Assembly: GCF_001051235.1 (NCBI RefSeq)
Contig: NZ_CBTJ020000020.1
Coordinates: 62,001-126,000 of the forward strand
Source: Candidatus Competibacter denitrificans Run_A_D11
Lineage (GTDB): Bacteria > Pseudomonadota > Gammaproteobacteria > Competibacterales > Competibacteraceae
Length of the DNA stretch: 64,000 nt
Direction of reading: 5' to 3'
A model generated the notes under the pieces. It searched no databases and was not told the DNA's origin. It saw nothing but the letters and a program-made list of their open reading frames with translations. Position numbers and translations under genes: made by a program. This document shows, one piece after another, positions 38,846 to 49,100 of the stretch (positions within the stretch are counted from its first letter, which is position 1; every line of letters starts with the position of its first letter).

Positions 38846-39148
38846 TCAAGCCACGGGTAATACAGTTTCCAGATCGACGACACGGACGATGGCCCGCATT
38901 TGTGCGGGCATATTGCTGAAAACCAACTTACTTTGCCGACTTTGTGCTTGGCGTAGCCATTCGACCAAGAGCGCCACGCCCGCGCTGTTAGAGCGCCGGA
39001 CCCCGCTGAGGTCGATCTGAACTACCGGTTCCACTGCAATTTCGAATAACGAGCCGGTAGTCGCCCACAGATCCGCGACCGAATCGAAATCCAGTTCGCC
39101 GACGATCCGCAGGGTCGTACCATCGCGCTCGACCGTTGCGGTCGCCAT
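38846..39148 (-). CDS. mlaB: Mla system STAS-domain protein MlaB
   Basis: A 100-residue STAS-domain protein. VVQIDLSGVRRSNSAGVALLVEWLRQA contains the SNSAG loop typical of MlaB and anti-anti-sigma folds. MlaB sits on the ATPase MlaF and stabilises the MlaFEDB complex. It overlaps mlaC by one base. Confidence 0.93.
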   Translation of the reverse strand: MATATVERDGTTLRIVGELDFDSVADLWATTGSLFEIAVEPVVQIDLSGVRRSNSAGVALLVEWLRQAQSRQSKLVFSNMPAQMRAIVRVVDLETVLPVA

Positions 39149-39756
39149 CAGCGGGTGAACCGGGTGTTGCGTTGCCGCAGATCGGCGATCACGGCATCCA
39201 TACCGCTCGTACGGATTTGCGTAGTAAACGTGCTGCGATAGCTGGTGACCAGGCTCACTCCATCGACCGTGACATCGTAAACTTTCCAGCCCTCGTTGCC
39301 GAGGTGCATGTTGTAGTTGATCTGGATGGGTTGGCCGGTCTTGGGTCGAACTTCGGTCTTGACGGTGGTTTCATCGCCCACCGCTGCACCGGCTTGCGGC
39401 AAAATTTGGATGGTTTCGTTGGCATATTCCAGGAGTGCTTTGGCGTAAGTCCGCACCAGCAGCGTTCGGAATTCCTCGGTAAATTGGCGGCGTTGCTCCG
39501 GCGTGGCTTGCTGCCAAGCTCGTCCCAGTACCCAGCGTGACATCAGTTCGAAATCGAAGTTAGGCAACACGATCCGATTAACCAGCGGATAAATTTGACC
39601 CGGTTCGCGGTCAATGGTAGCGCGGTTTTGCCGCAAAGCATCCAGCATCTGCGTTGAGGTCTCTTGGACCACATCTTGCGGGGAAGTGACAGCGGCTTCG
39701 CTGAAACCGCTACCCAAGGCCAGCAACAGCAGACCGGTGGTGATGACTTGTTTCAT
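39148..39756 (-). CDS. mlaC: Periplasmic phospholipid-binding protein MlaC
   Basis: A 202-residue protein with a signal peptide (to about residue 21) and the MlaC/Ttg2D fold, including FDFELMSRWVLGRAWQQATPEQ and FRTLLVRTYAKAL. MlaC shuttles phospholipid between MlaA in the outer membrane and MlaD in the inner membrane. The gap to mlaD is 84 bases. Confidence 0.94.
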   Translation of the reverse strand: MKQVITTGLLLLALGSGFSEAAVTSPQDVVQETSTQMLDALRQNRATIDREPGQIYPLVNRIVLPNFDFELMSRWVLGRAWQQATPEQRRQFTEEFRTLLVRTYAKALLEYANETIQILPQAGAAVGDETTVKTEVRPKTGQPIQINYNMHLGNEGWKVYDVTVDGVSLVTSYRSTFTTQIRTSGMDAVIADLRQRNTRFTR

Positions 39757-39840
39757 GTAACAACTCTTCTTTAGGTCAGGTTTAAGCCAGCAGAAACGCG
39801 GGCTGTGTCGGTTAAATCAGCATACCGAAATGGCGGATGC

Positions 39841-40323
39841 TCAAGGTTTTTTGGATGACCCTTCGCTGTCCGCTGCTCCAGTGATCATGCGGGCGATGAG
39901 TTTTTCCAGCACCAAGGCCGATTGCGTCAATTTCAGAGTGCTGCCGTTCTTCAGATAGGTGTCCATGCCGCCAGGTTCCAAACCGACATATTGTTCCCCC
40001 AATAAACCCGAGGTCAGGATACTGGCGCTGGAATCGGTCGGTAGACGGTCGTATTGAGGGTCGATGGACAACGTGACTACGGCCTCGTAGGTCTGGGTGT
40101 CCAGGCCGATGTTGGCCACCCGCCCGATCCGTACCCCAGCCAGGCTGACCGGTGCGCGGATCTTAAGTCCGCCGATGCTCTCGAAACGAGCAGTGACCTT
40201 GTAGCCTTTATCTTCGCCCAGTTCAGCGATATTGCTGACTTTCATCGCCAGCATGAAGAAAGCCACCAGCCCCAGGGCGACGAAAACCCCGACCGCCAGT
40301 TCCAGTTTTTTGATAGCGACCAT
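39841..40323 (-). CDS. mlaD: MCE-domain protein MlaD
   Basis: A 160-residue protein with one N-terminal helix (about 8-28) and an MCE domain (about 40-118) containing APVSLAGVRIGRV and LTSGLLGEQYVGLEPGG. MlaD forms a hexameric ring around the lipid path of MlaFEDB. A short C-terminal helix binds lipid (ALVLEKLI). Ends with a basic Ser/Lys tail. Confidence 0.95.
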   Translation of the reverse strand: MVAIKKLELAVGVFVALGLVAFFMLAMKVSNIAELGEDKGYKVTARFESIGGLKIRAPVSLAGVRIGRVANIGLDTQTYEAVVTLSIDPQYDRLPTDSSASILTSGLLGEQYVGLEPGGMDTYLKNGSTLKLTQSALVLEKLIARMITGAADSEGSSKKP

Positions 40324-40328
40324 GGCGC

Positions 40329-41129
40329 TTAGACTCCAAAAAAGATCGCGGTCAACACGAAATCCAATGCCAGCACCACCAAGGCGGTGTTGACGACCGT
40401 GCGAGTCGTTGCCAAGCTGATGCCTTCCGAGGTGGGTATCGCATCGTACCCTTCAAAGACAGCGATCCAGTTGGCGACCCAGCCAAACGCGATGCTCTTA
40501 ATGACCACGCCTTTGATGACATCATCAACCAGCCCGACTGATGCTTGCATTTGTGACCAGAAAGCCCCGCTATCCACGCCAAGCTGCTTGACCGCGACGA
40601 AATAGCCGCCCAAGACGCCGATAGCGGTGAAGATACCCGCCAGCAGCGGCATGGCGATAAAGCCGGCCACAAAGCGTGGCGCGAAAACGCGCGCAAATGG
40701 ATCAACCGCCATCATTTGCATACAGGCGAGTTGTTCGGTGACCTTCATCAAGCCGATTTCAGCAGTTAGTGCCGAGCCAGCCCGCGCGGCGTAAAGGAGC
40801 GCGGCCAACACCGGTCCCAGTTCCCGTACCAGAGACAGGGCAACGACCGTACCCAGTGTGGACGTGGCGCCGAAATCGACCAAATTAGCGTAACCTTGCA
40901 AACCCAACACCATGCCGACGAACAGCCCCGACATGGCGATGATCGGTAGCGAGAGCACGCCAAGGGAGTAAAGTTGCTTAACGATCAATCCAGGGCGTTT
41001 GCACAACGCGGCCAGCGCGCCCAACAGCCCCAGCAAAAACAACGTGGCTTTGCCCAGACGTTGCAAGAAGCGCAGTGCCAGGCGCCCCAAGCGTCGCACG
41101 CTTTCAAGCAAGGGCCGGTCCCTCAGCAA
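40329..41129 (-). CDS. mlaE: Phospholipid ABC transporter permease MlaE
   Basis: A 266-residue MlaE/YrbE permease: five to six helices, the interface stretch GLFVGMVLGLQGY, EIGLMKVTEQ and MPLLAGIFTAIGVLGGYFV. Five bases upstream of mlaD and overlapping mlaF by 26 bases. The start codon is not ATG and an internal start is possible. Confidence 0.95.
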   Translation of the reverse strand: MLRDRPLLESVRRLGRLALRFLQRLGKATLFLLGLLGALAALCKRPGLIVKQLYSLGVLSLPIIAMSGLFVGMVLGLQGYANLVDFGATSTLGTVVALSLVRELGPVLAALLYAARAGSALTAEIGLMKVTEQLACMQMMAVDPFARVFAPRFVAGFIAMPLLAGIFTAIGVLGGYFVAVKQLGVDSGAFWSQMQASVGLVDDVIKGVVIKSIAFGWVANWIAVFEGYDAIPTSEGISLATTRTVVNTALVVLALDFVLTAIFFGV

Positions 41130-41958
41130 GCGCTAGATCGTGGGCATACGTCGGGGCGGGATAATGGAATGACATCGGACCATCCGGTAGGGCATGCAGA
41201 AATTGTTCGACCCAGCCGGATCGGGAGTGCTCCAACGCTTGCGGGGTGCCATGATCGACTACCGAGCCATCGGAAATGAGATAAATGTAATCGGCGATAG
41301 AGGCGGTTTCCTTGACATCATGCGACACAATGATGCTGGTCAATCCCAGGGCGTCGTTGAGCGTGCGGATTAGCTTGACCAGCACGCCCATCGTGATCGG
41401 GTCCTGGCCGGAGAAAGGCTCATCGTACATGATCATCATGGGGTCCAGGGCGATGGCGCGGGCCAGGGCTGCCCGCCGGGCCATACCGCCGGACAGTTCA
41501 CTTGGCATCAGATGGCGCGCGCCGCGCAGACCGACTGCTTCCAATTTCATCAACGTTAACGTGCGGATAAAGCTCTCCGGTAGCCGAGTATGCTCGCGCA
41601 ATGGGAAAGCGACGTTATCGTAAACGCTCAAATCGGTGAACAGTGCGCCGCTTTGAAATAACATGCTCATCCGCTTACGCAACTGGTACAACTCGCGGCG
41701 CCCCAACTCGTGAACGCAGGCACCATCGACGTCGATGCGGCCGGCGTCGGGGCGTATCTGACCACCGATCAGCCGAAGCAGCGTGGTTTTTCCGGTGCCG
41801 CTTGGCCCCATGATGGCGGTAATTTTGCCGCGCGGAATCGCTAAATCCACGTTTTCAAAGATAATCCGTGAGCCACGCCGAAAGGATAGATTACGCACGG
41901 TAATCAGCGGCGCGGCGTCGGGAATGGGGATCGCGGCAGAGTGGGTGACGGCGGACAT
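41104..41958 (-). CDS. mlaF: Phospholipid ABC transporter ATPase MlaF
   Basis: About 284 residues from the ATG at 41958 (another ATG lies 21 bases upstream). Walker A GPSGTGKTT, signature LSGGMARRAALARA, Walker B MIMYDEPFSGQDP and the switch IVSHDV are all present. It powers maintenance of outer-membrane lipid asymmetry. First gene of the mla operon, divergent from ppdK. The overlap of 26 bases with mlaE is unusually long. Confidence 0.95.
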   Translation of the reverse strand: MSAVTHSAAIPIPDAAPLITVRNLSFRRGSRIIFENVDLAIPRGKITAIMGPSGTGKTTLLRLIGGQIRPDAGRIDVDGACVHELGRRELYQLRKRMSMLFQSGALFTDLSVYDNVAFPLREHTRLPESFIRTLTLMKLEAVGLRGARHLMPSELSGGMARRAALARAIALDPMMIMYDEPFSGQDPITMGVLVKLIRTLNDALGLTSIIVSHDVKETASIADYIYLISDGSVVDHGTPQALEHSRSGWVEQFLHALPDGPMSFHYPAPTYAHDLALAEGPALA

Positions 41959-42291
41959 TGAGGCGGAGAGAGATGGCAAACTGATGAATTTATGTGGCGA
42001 TAAGGTGATCTAGTTTCCGGTCAAGCCAGCGGTAAGTCAAATAGGACGCTCGGTGCTAGCGCCAATGAAACTTGGCAATTACCTACGCAAGCAGCTATCT
42101 TTTTATAACGATGCTGGCTGCTGTATTGGCCGGCGGGAGTTTTCCTCCGGAATTCCGTGTGTTCCCGTCGTATCCGGCGCGCCGAATTGACCGAGCTACA
42201 AACCCGGTTACGGTGCTGCCGGATGGGCTTACCGTATGGGAACTGCGGGGTTCCGATATTTGTTTCAAATCATCATGCAGAAGGTAGGATC
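41959..42291. other. Divergent intergenic region between mlaF and ppdK
   Basis: About 333 bases without a gene, which must hold both promoters. No operator, riboswitch or terminator stands out. A TTGGCA near 42072 followed by GCA resembles a sigma54 element but the spacing is off by one. The ppdK ribosome site is AAGGTAGGA just before 42292. Confidence 0.4.
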
Positions 42292-45045
42292 ATGGCAAAA
42301 AAATACATTTACAAGTACACCGAAGGCGACGGCAAGAACAAAATGTTGTTGGGCGGTAAAGGGGCCAACCTCTGCGAAATGACGCAGATCGGGCTGCGGG
42401 TGCCGCCGGGCTTCGTCATCAGTACGGAAGCCTGCCTGGACTACATTGCCAATAATCGCCTGCCCGATGGCGTGATGGACGATGTGCGGGCACATATGGC
42501 CTGGCTGGAAAAAGAAACCGGCAAGCAGTTTGGCGGTGCGGGCAATCCGCTGTTGGTCTCGGTACGCTCCGGCTCGTCTATGTCCATGCCGGGCATGATG
42601 GACACCATCCTCAATCTGGGCCTGAATGAGACCACCCTGGCCGGGCTGATCAAGCTCACCGGCAACGAACGCTTCGGTTATGACGCTTATCGTCGTTTCA
42701 TCCAGTTGTTTGGCAAGATCGCGCTGGGGGTGGACGATCATCATTTCGATGAGCACTTTGAGGCGGTCAAGCGCCGTGCAGGCGTCAAGGTTGATCTGGG
42801 CCTGAGCGCCAACGACCTGAAAGACATCGGCCAATTGTTCCTCAAAGTCGTTCAGGAGCAGACCGGGCGGCCGTTCCCGCAAGACCCCTATGAGCAGCTT
42901 GAGCTGGCCATTAAGGCCGTGTTCGGCTCGTGGATGGGCCAGCGCGCCGTCGATTACCGCCGCGAATTCAAGATCACTCCAGATCAGGCCAACGGCACCG
43001 CCGTCAATATCGTGACCATGGTGTTCGGCAACATGGGTAACGATTGCTCGACCGGCGTCGGCTTCACCCGCGACCCCGGCACTGGCGAAAACGTGATGTA
43101 CGGCGAGTACCTGGTCAACGCTCAGGGCGAGGACGTGGTGGCCGGCATCCGCACCCCCAAGCCCGTGTTGGAGATGAAAAACGAGATGCCGGATCTGTTC
43201 CGGCAGTTGGTCGAACTGCGCAACAAGCTGGAAGGCCACTACCACGAAGTGCAGGATTACGAGTACACCATCGAAAAGGGCGTGCTCTACTGCCTGCAAA
43301 CCCGTAACGGCAAGATGAACGCTGCGGCGATGGTGCGCAGCTCGGTGGAAATGGCCAACGAAGGCTTGATCAACCGCGAAAAAGCCCTGCTGCGTATTGA
43401 TCCCGAATCGCTGGAACAGATGATGTTCCCGCAGCTCGACCCGAAACATAAGGTGGCTCCTGCGGCCCAGGGGATGGGCGCGTCTCCGGGTGCATCCTCT
43501 GGCAAGATCGTGTTCGACGCCGATACCGCCGTGAAGCGCGGTCGTGGCGCCAACGAAAAAATCATCCTGGTGCGCGAAGAGACCAAGCCGGAAGACATTC
43601 ACGGTTTCTTCGCGGCGGTCGGCATTCTGACTAGCCGGGGCGGCAAGACCTCGCACGCGGCGGTGGTCGCGCGCGGTATGGGCAAGCCCTGCGTGGTCGG
43701 TGCCGAAGATATTAACGTCAACGTCCATCAGCGCCAGGCGGTGATCGGTGATGTGGTGCTGCACGAAGGCGATATCGTCACCATTGATGGCGGCAGCGGC
43801 CGGGTCTACCTGGGTGAAGTGCCGACGGTCGAGCCGGAATTTACCCCGGAACTGCGCACCCTGCTTGGTTGGGCCGACGAAATCGCCACCCTCAAGGTGA
43901 TGGCGAATGCGGATACCCCAGACGCCGCGCAACGCGCCTCCAACTACGGCGCGATGGGCATTGGCCTGTGCCGTACCGAGCGCATGTTCAACGCCAAGGA
44001 ACGTCTGCCCATCGTACTGGAAATGATTCTGGCCGAGACCACCGAAGACCGCGAAGCCGCGCTGGCTAAGTTGTTGCCGATGCAGCGCAGCGATTTCAAG
44101 GAAATCCTGCGCGTTATGGCCCCGCGTCCGGTCACCATCCGGCTGCTTGATCCACCGATCCACGAGTTCCTGCCCTCCGAGCAGACGTTGGTGGACGACA
44201 TCGAGCATCTGCGCCATCTGCGCCAGACCGCGCAGGGTTTGGAAGCCATCAGCCAGATTCTGGCCCAGGCCAATCCGAAGGCCGTCGAGCAGCTCGGTAT
44301 CCTCAACGACAGCCATCTGGTCTCCGATGTGCTGGCCAAGAAGGAAGAAATCCTGCAAAAGGCCCGCGCCCTGCACGAAATCAACCCGATGCTCGGTCAT
44401 CGCGGCGTTCGTCTGGGCCTGACCTATCCCGAAATCTACAAGATGCAGATTCGGGCGGTGCTGGAAGCGGCGGCGGAATGTATCCAGGAGAAGGTCAACG
44501 TTCACCCGGAAATCATGGTGCCGCAGGTCTGTACCAAGGAAGAATTGATGCGGGTGCGGGCGCTGGTCGATGAGGTATTGCCGGAAGTCGAAGCCAAGTA
44601 CGCGGTCAAGGTGCATTTCGAGTTCGGCACCATGATGGAAGTGGTGCGGGCTTGTCTGCGCTCTGAGGAAATCGCTGAAGTGGCGGAATTCTTCTCGTTC
44701 GGCACCAACGACCTGACCCAGGCCACCTTCTCGTTCTCGCGTGAAGACGCCGAGAACAAGTTCCTGCCGTTCTACAATTCGGCGGGTATTCTGAAGGACA
44801 ACCCGTTCGAGGCGTTGGACACTAAGGGCGTTGGTCAGTTGATGTCCTTTGCGGTCACCAACGGTCGCAAGACTCGTTCCGGCCTCAAGGTCGGCATCTG
44901 TGGCGAGCAGGGCGGTCATCCGCGTTCCATGCGCTTCTGTCATTATGCCAACCTAACCTATGTGTCCTGCTCCTCACCGCGCGTTCCCATCGCCCGGCTG
45001 GCGGCGGCACATGCCAAGTTGCTGGAAGGGAACTATCAGCCTTAA
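42292..45045 (+). CDS. ppdK: Pyruvate, phosphate dikinase
   Basis: A 917-residue PPDK from the ATG at 42292, matching the usual length of about 880-920. The N-terminal ATP-grasp domain begins KYIYKYTEGDGKNK and GGKGANLCEM; the swivelling phosphohistidine is His455 in GGKTSHAAVVARGMG; the C-terminal PEP/pyruvate barrel ends with the catalytic GICGEQGGHP cysteine-type loop. It reversibly makes PEP, AMP and pyrophosphate from pyruvate, ATP and phosphate, so it can serve gluconeogenesis or pyrophosphate-linked glycolysis. Codon use is noticeably more G/C-ending than its neighbours, as expected of a highly expressed gene. Confidence 0.97.
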   Translation: MAKKYIYKYTEGDGKNKMLLGGKGANLCEMTQIGLRVPPGFVISTEACLDYIANNRLPDGVMDDVRAHMAWLEKETGKQFGGAGNPLLVSVRSGSSMSMPGMMDTILNLGLNETTLAGLIKLTGNERFGYDAYRRFIQLFGKIALGVDDHHFDEHFEAVKRRAGVKVDLGLSANDLKDIGQLFLKVVQEQTGRPFPQDPYEQLELAIKAVFGSWMGQRAVDYRREFKITPDQANGTAVNIVTMVFGNMGNDCSTGVGFTRDPGTGENVMYGEYLVNAQGEDVVAGIRTPKPVLEMKNEMPDLFRQLVELRNKLEGHYHEVQDYEYTIEKGVLYCLQTRNGKMNAAAMVRSSVEMANEGLINREKALLRIDPESLEQMMFPQLDPKHKVAPAAQGMGASPGASSGKIVFDADTAVKRGRGANEKIILVREETKPEDIHGFFAAVGILTSRGGKTSHAAVVARGMGKPCVVGAEDINVNVHQRQAVIGDVVLHEGDIVTIDGGSGRVYLGEVPTVEPEFTPELRTLLGWADEIATLKVMANADTPDAAQRASNYGAMGIGLCRTERMFNAKERLPIVLEMILAETTEDREAALAKLLPMQRSDFKEILRVMAPRPVTIRLLDPPIHEFLPSEQTLVDDIEHLRHLRQTAQGLEAISQILAQANPKAVEQLGILNDSHLVSDVLAKKEEILQKARALHEINPMLGHRGVRLGLTYPEIYKMQIRAVLEAAAECIQEKVNVHPEIMVPQVCTKEELMRVRALVDEVLPEVEAKYAVKVHFEFGTMMEVVRACLRSEEIAEVAEFFSFGTNDLTQATFSFSREDAENKFLPFYNSAGILKDNPFEALDTKGVGQLMSFAVTNGRKTRSGLKVGICGEQGGHPRSMRFCHYANLTYVSCSSPRVPIARLAAAHAKLLEGNYQP

Positions 45046-45098
45046 TCGTTGTTGATGGAGTCGGGGGTGGCGATTTGCGCTCCCGACCGGAATGCTGG

Positions 45099-45126
45099 GG
45101 GCGGCTACGGTCGCCCTTATTGTTTT
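45099..45126 (+). terminator. Terminator of ppdK with UACG tetraloop
   Basis: A seven-pair stem GGGCGGC/GTCGCCC (45099-45105 and 45110-45116, one G-U pair) closes a TACG loop, giving C(UACG)G, a very stable tetraloop type. It is followed by TTATTGTTTT. It lies 53 bases after the ppdK stop. Confidence 0.7.
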
Positions 45127-45161
45127 CCATCGTCTAAAAGACATACTCTCTTCCTCGAAGA

Positions 45162-45195
45162 CCCACCCTCGTTGGCGAACGTCAAGGAGGGTGGG
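45162..45195 (+). other. GC hairpin upstream of the metallopeptidase gene
   Basis: CCCACCCTC (45162-45170) and GAGGGTGGG (45187-45195) form a perfect nine-pair stem with a 16-base loop. No T-run follows. It sits 53 bases before the next start, so it may be a 5' leader structure or a second weak terminator of ppdK. Confidence 0.45.
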
Positions 45196-45247
45196 ATTGA
45201 GGCTCATGTTTCGCTGTCGGTAGATCATTTATTTTAGAGAGGCTTCC

Positions 45248-46099
45248 ATGCGCTGGAGAGATGGTAGAGAAAGCGACAATGTTGAAGATCGGCGTGGCAT
45301 GGGAACGGGCACCGTCGTTGCGGGTGGCGGAATTGGGACGGTTGCCTTGTTGCTTGTCGCCTGGTTCTTCGGTATCGATCCCACCGTGTTAATGGAAAGC
45401 GGCGGGACGCCGAGTCCTGTTGTCACTCAGCGGTCGGCACCCACCTCGCCAGTTGACCAGGAGGCGCGTAAATTTGTCTCAGTGGTGCTGGCTGATACGG
45501 AAGACACATGGCGGAGTTTATTCCGGCAGATGGGCGGTACTTATCGAGAACCTAAGCTGGTGTTATTTAGTGGCGCGGTGCAGTCGGCTTGCGGTTTTGC
45601 CCAATCGGCGGTCGGCCCGTTTTATTGTCCAGCGGATCAAAAGGTCTATTTGGATACCGAGTTCTTTGACGAGATGCAGCGGCGCTTTAAGGCGCCCGGT
45701 GATTTTGCCCAAGCCTATGTGATTGCCCATGAGATTGGGCATCATGTGCAAAATTTGCTAGGGATTTCCGATAAGGTGCAATCTTTGCGCGCTCGTGCGG
45801 GCGAGGCTGAAGGGAATGCGCTCTCGGTACGCTTGGAATTGCAGGCCGACTGTTTCGCCGGAGTGTGGGCCAACCATGCTCAAAAAACTCGACAGATTCT
45901 GGAAGCAGGCGATGTTGAGGAGGCATTGAACGCCGCGACCGCCATCGGTGATGACCGCCTACAAATGCGTTCCAAAGGCTATGTCGCGCCTGATTCGTTC
46001 ACGCACGGCAGCTCCGCACAACGGGTGCGTTGGTTCAAGCAAGGCATTACGACGGGCGATTTACGGCAGTGCGATACCTTTAGCGCCACCCAGCTATAA
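45248..46099 (+). CDS. Neutral zinc metallopeptidase (YpfJ family)
   Basis: A 283-residue protein. It begins [17 protein letters not shown], the family's conserved cytoplasmic start, then a Gly-rich segment and one membrane helix (about 24-45). The periplasmic catalytic domain has HEIGHHVQ (zinc ligands His161 and His165) and the downstream [13 protein letters not shown] with the third ligand Glu/Asp. Substrate unknown. The stop is 3 bases from the stop of the convergent regulator gene, with no room for a separate terminator. Confidence 0.92.
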   Translation: MRWRDGRESDNVEDRRGMGTGTVVAGGGIGTVALLLVAWFFGIDPTVLMESGGTPSPVVTQRSAPTSPVDQEARKFVSVVLADTEDTWRSLFRQMGGTYREPKLVLFSGAVQSACGFAQSAVGPFYCPADQKVYLDTEFFDEMQRRFKAPGDFAQAYVIAHEIGHHVQNLLGISDKVQSLRARAGEAEGNALSVRLELQADCFAGVWANHAQKTRQILEAGDVEEALNAATAIGDDRLQMRSKGYVAPDSFTHGSSAQRVRWFKQGITTGDLRQCDTFSATQL

Positions 46100-46102
46100 G
46101 CG

Positions 46103-49100
46103 CTAGCACGATTCCAGCGATGGATTACAGCGCCTTAATCCCTGGCGGCAACGCTCGGAGGCGGGCGCTAACTCCATTCCGCGCTGATAGCAGGCACGGG
46201 CACCGTCCCAATCCTGCTGATCTTCAAGGTGAGCGCCGATTTCTTCCAGAATTTTCAGATATCTGTTTTGCAGGCGTTGGCGTGCCTGAAGCGCCCATGT
46301 TTCATTGTCCTGACCTAGAAATGACCCGCGATAGGCGCCCAGGAGGCTGTGGGCTAGGGTGGCCATATCGGCGGCCGCAGCCGTCGTCTTGCGCTCTCGA
46401 ATGTGCTCGTGAGCCTGGTTGATGCGGCGCTCCAGACACCACAGATCGACCCAGCAATAGCGCGGGTCTAGCGACAATCGGCTATCCCGCAAATACACCG
46501 CTTCATCGTGGCCCAGTAACTTGCGCAGCCGGTGCAGGGTCGTGGTCAGCGTTTGCTGAGCAGTATCGCCATCAGCGTCCGGCCATAGCGCGTCGGCGAT
46601 GCGGGCCTGCTCAACGTCACGTCCGCCCCAGGAAAGTAAAATTTTTAGTAATTGCAGCGGTTTATGCTGTGCTTTGCGGCCAAAAGTCAGGGGCTGCTCA
46701 TCAATGACCAGCGCGAAGCGGCCCAGGGTGTAAAGTTTTACTGGCCAGGGCCAACGTTCAGAAGCGGGTACGGTGGAGTCGGGTAACAGCCCGCGTTTTT
46801 GAATCAGGGTCCGTACATACTCCACCTCGATACCCGCGTCCAGCGCGGTCATGCACAATCGGCTTAGGTCTTCTGATTTGAAGAATGGAAAACACAGATA
46901 ACCTTCTCGACGCCCAATCGTAAATGCTGCGCGCAGCAGTCGCAGACTGCGCTCTCGCCGACCCCAATCCAGGGCAAATTGCGCAGTAGCCAGTGTGCGG
47001 GCGAACCGCCCGATCTGGCTATTAGCTGCACGAATCCAAAAGCGCATACCAGCCAGGTGTCGCAATGCACTGGAGCGATTTCCGAGGCTGGCTTGAACTT
47101 GAGCTAAACCCCATTGAATCATGCCGGTTGCGTGATAAAAGGTCTGATGCGATGCCGGTAGACTTTGCTGGAGCAATTCTGCCGCTTCAGCTAAGCGGCC
47201 TGATAGCCAGGCTTCCCAGCCGCACAGCCAATGATAATGAAGCTGCTCTACGGGACGGAGTGAATGAACCACCGGCTTGAAGCGCTCCAGCGCGGTCCGC
47301 CCAGCCTCCAGCCGACCCTCGTTCAGGTGAATGACCACAAAACCGGAGAGTGAAGGTTCAATGACTTGGATACCATAACGGGTAGCAATCGCGGAAGCAG
47401 TCTTGGCCAGCGTCAAGCACTCTATTGAATTGCCTTCAAATAAATACTGGTAGCAGAATTTTCCCCAGTACCCCAGGCAACGCAACACTGGTGGGACATC
47501 GGATGTATCTGCATTGGCATTACGTAGGAGGGTTAGCGCCCAAGTGGCTTTGGCGCGCTGCCCGGTATTCCAGACATAGTGAAGCAATAAGCTGACGAGG
47601 GAAATTAGATAAATTTCGGGCGGACAGCGACTCTGTAATAACTGGACCAGCCGTTGCTCCCAATAGGCGAATCGGGGATGCTCTGGCCAAGCATACAACA
47701 TCATGTTGAATACCCCACAAACCACACGCGCTTCAAGATCAGGGACCGGGATGCCAGGGTAACGCTGTTGAAGATATTCGAACTCTACCAGCCAACCTCT
47801 GGCTGCTTTGAAGTTATCCCACGCTAAACAATAGCTGTCGGTGATGGTTACCCATGTCAGCCATACGCCAGGACTATCGCCGAGGTGTTTAAAGCGTCGA
47901 TAAGCCCGTACCAGTGTTTTCCGGGCACCGACCGGGTTGTGATGTAGTTTGCACTGTCCTAACCAAAAGAGTAGCCAGGGGGATTGATCCCGCATAGTGG
48001 GCGGAAAGCCATGCAACCACGTTTCTAACAATTGGCTGCGACCTTGCCGTAATAAGGTTTGGCCGTGCTGCTGCACCAAGCGACTGAGTTCTTCCCAATC
48101 GCCGAGCGCTTGGCGCAATTCGACCGCCGCACTTAAATCACCAACCGCCTCCAAGATGACGGCTGCACGACGTTGGTGGTGCGTGTAATCGGTCGCATTA
48201 AAGGTCTGGGCGCCTCGACGCAGGAGAAAATCACGAAACAGATCATGATATTGGTAGCTGGGTTCGGTGGTGTCGTTGCGGAAGGTAAAATAGTGGCTGC
48301 GCACTAATGCGTTTAGGTACTCTGCTGCATCCCCGCTATCGATCATTTGACTAGCCATTGCGGCGGTCATCTTTGGAAAGAAGGCGGTTTTGAGCAAAAA
48401 CTGCTGGGTCGGTTGATCGGTGTGCTTAAAGACTTCAGTGGCGAAATAATCGAATAGCAATGCCGAGGCGGGAAGGGGTCGGGAGATGAAGGGAATCTGG
48501 GCATCGCGCAATAAGAGCGTCAAACCCGCTGCCCAGCCCTGCACCTGTTCATGAAGCCGTTGCACATCCTCTATGGTCGGGCGGTGGTCCGGCTCCAAAT
48601 CGGCAATGCCTTGAGCCTCCGGCAAGGTCAAGCGCAATTCTTCCATGCTGATGATGGCCAATTGGCCATGAAGACGCGCTCGACTCAGCGCGAGTGGCGG
48701 TTCACCTCGACTGGTAACCAGGCAGCGCACCCCGCTGGGAAGGTCGTTCAGGGCTTCCGCCAACATGCCATGAAATGTCGCCTCCGCTGGAAGGCGATGG
48801 TAGTTGTCCAGTAGCAGGATGAAAGGCGGGTTGAGCCGCTGACAGAGCAGACGAATATAACGGCGAGTGAAGGCGGGAATGTCCTGCTGAGACTCCGGTG
48901 TCAGCAGCGGCAAAGGCGGGCCATCACCGAGGGAGTCTGCCGCTAGGCCCAGATAATAAAAGAAGGTCGCTAAATCTGCATCATCTTCATCGAGTTGATA
49001 CCACAGGCAAGGCAAGCCGCGCATTTCGACGTAACTGGCGGCAAGCGTGGTTTTGCCATAACCTCCGGGTGCGCCGATCCAGGTGCAGGGCTGGCTTTGC

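Noticed and set aside
42072..42090. Sigma54-like promoter before ppdK
   Set aside because: TTGGCA is followed by GCA, but the GG-to-GC spacing is one base too long for the rigid -24/-12 element.
42265..44943. Open reading frame of about 890 codons on the minus strand across ppdK
   Set aside because: It is exactly antisense to a well-conserved enzyme, its composition is His/Gln/Leu-rich as expected from the reverse of strong G/C-ending codon use, and it has no recognisable domain. Its length reflects ppdK codon bias.
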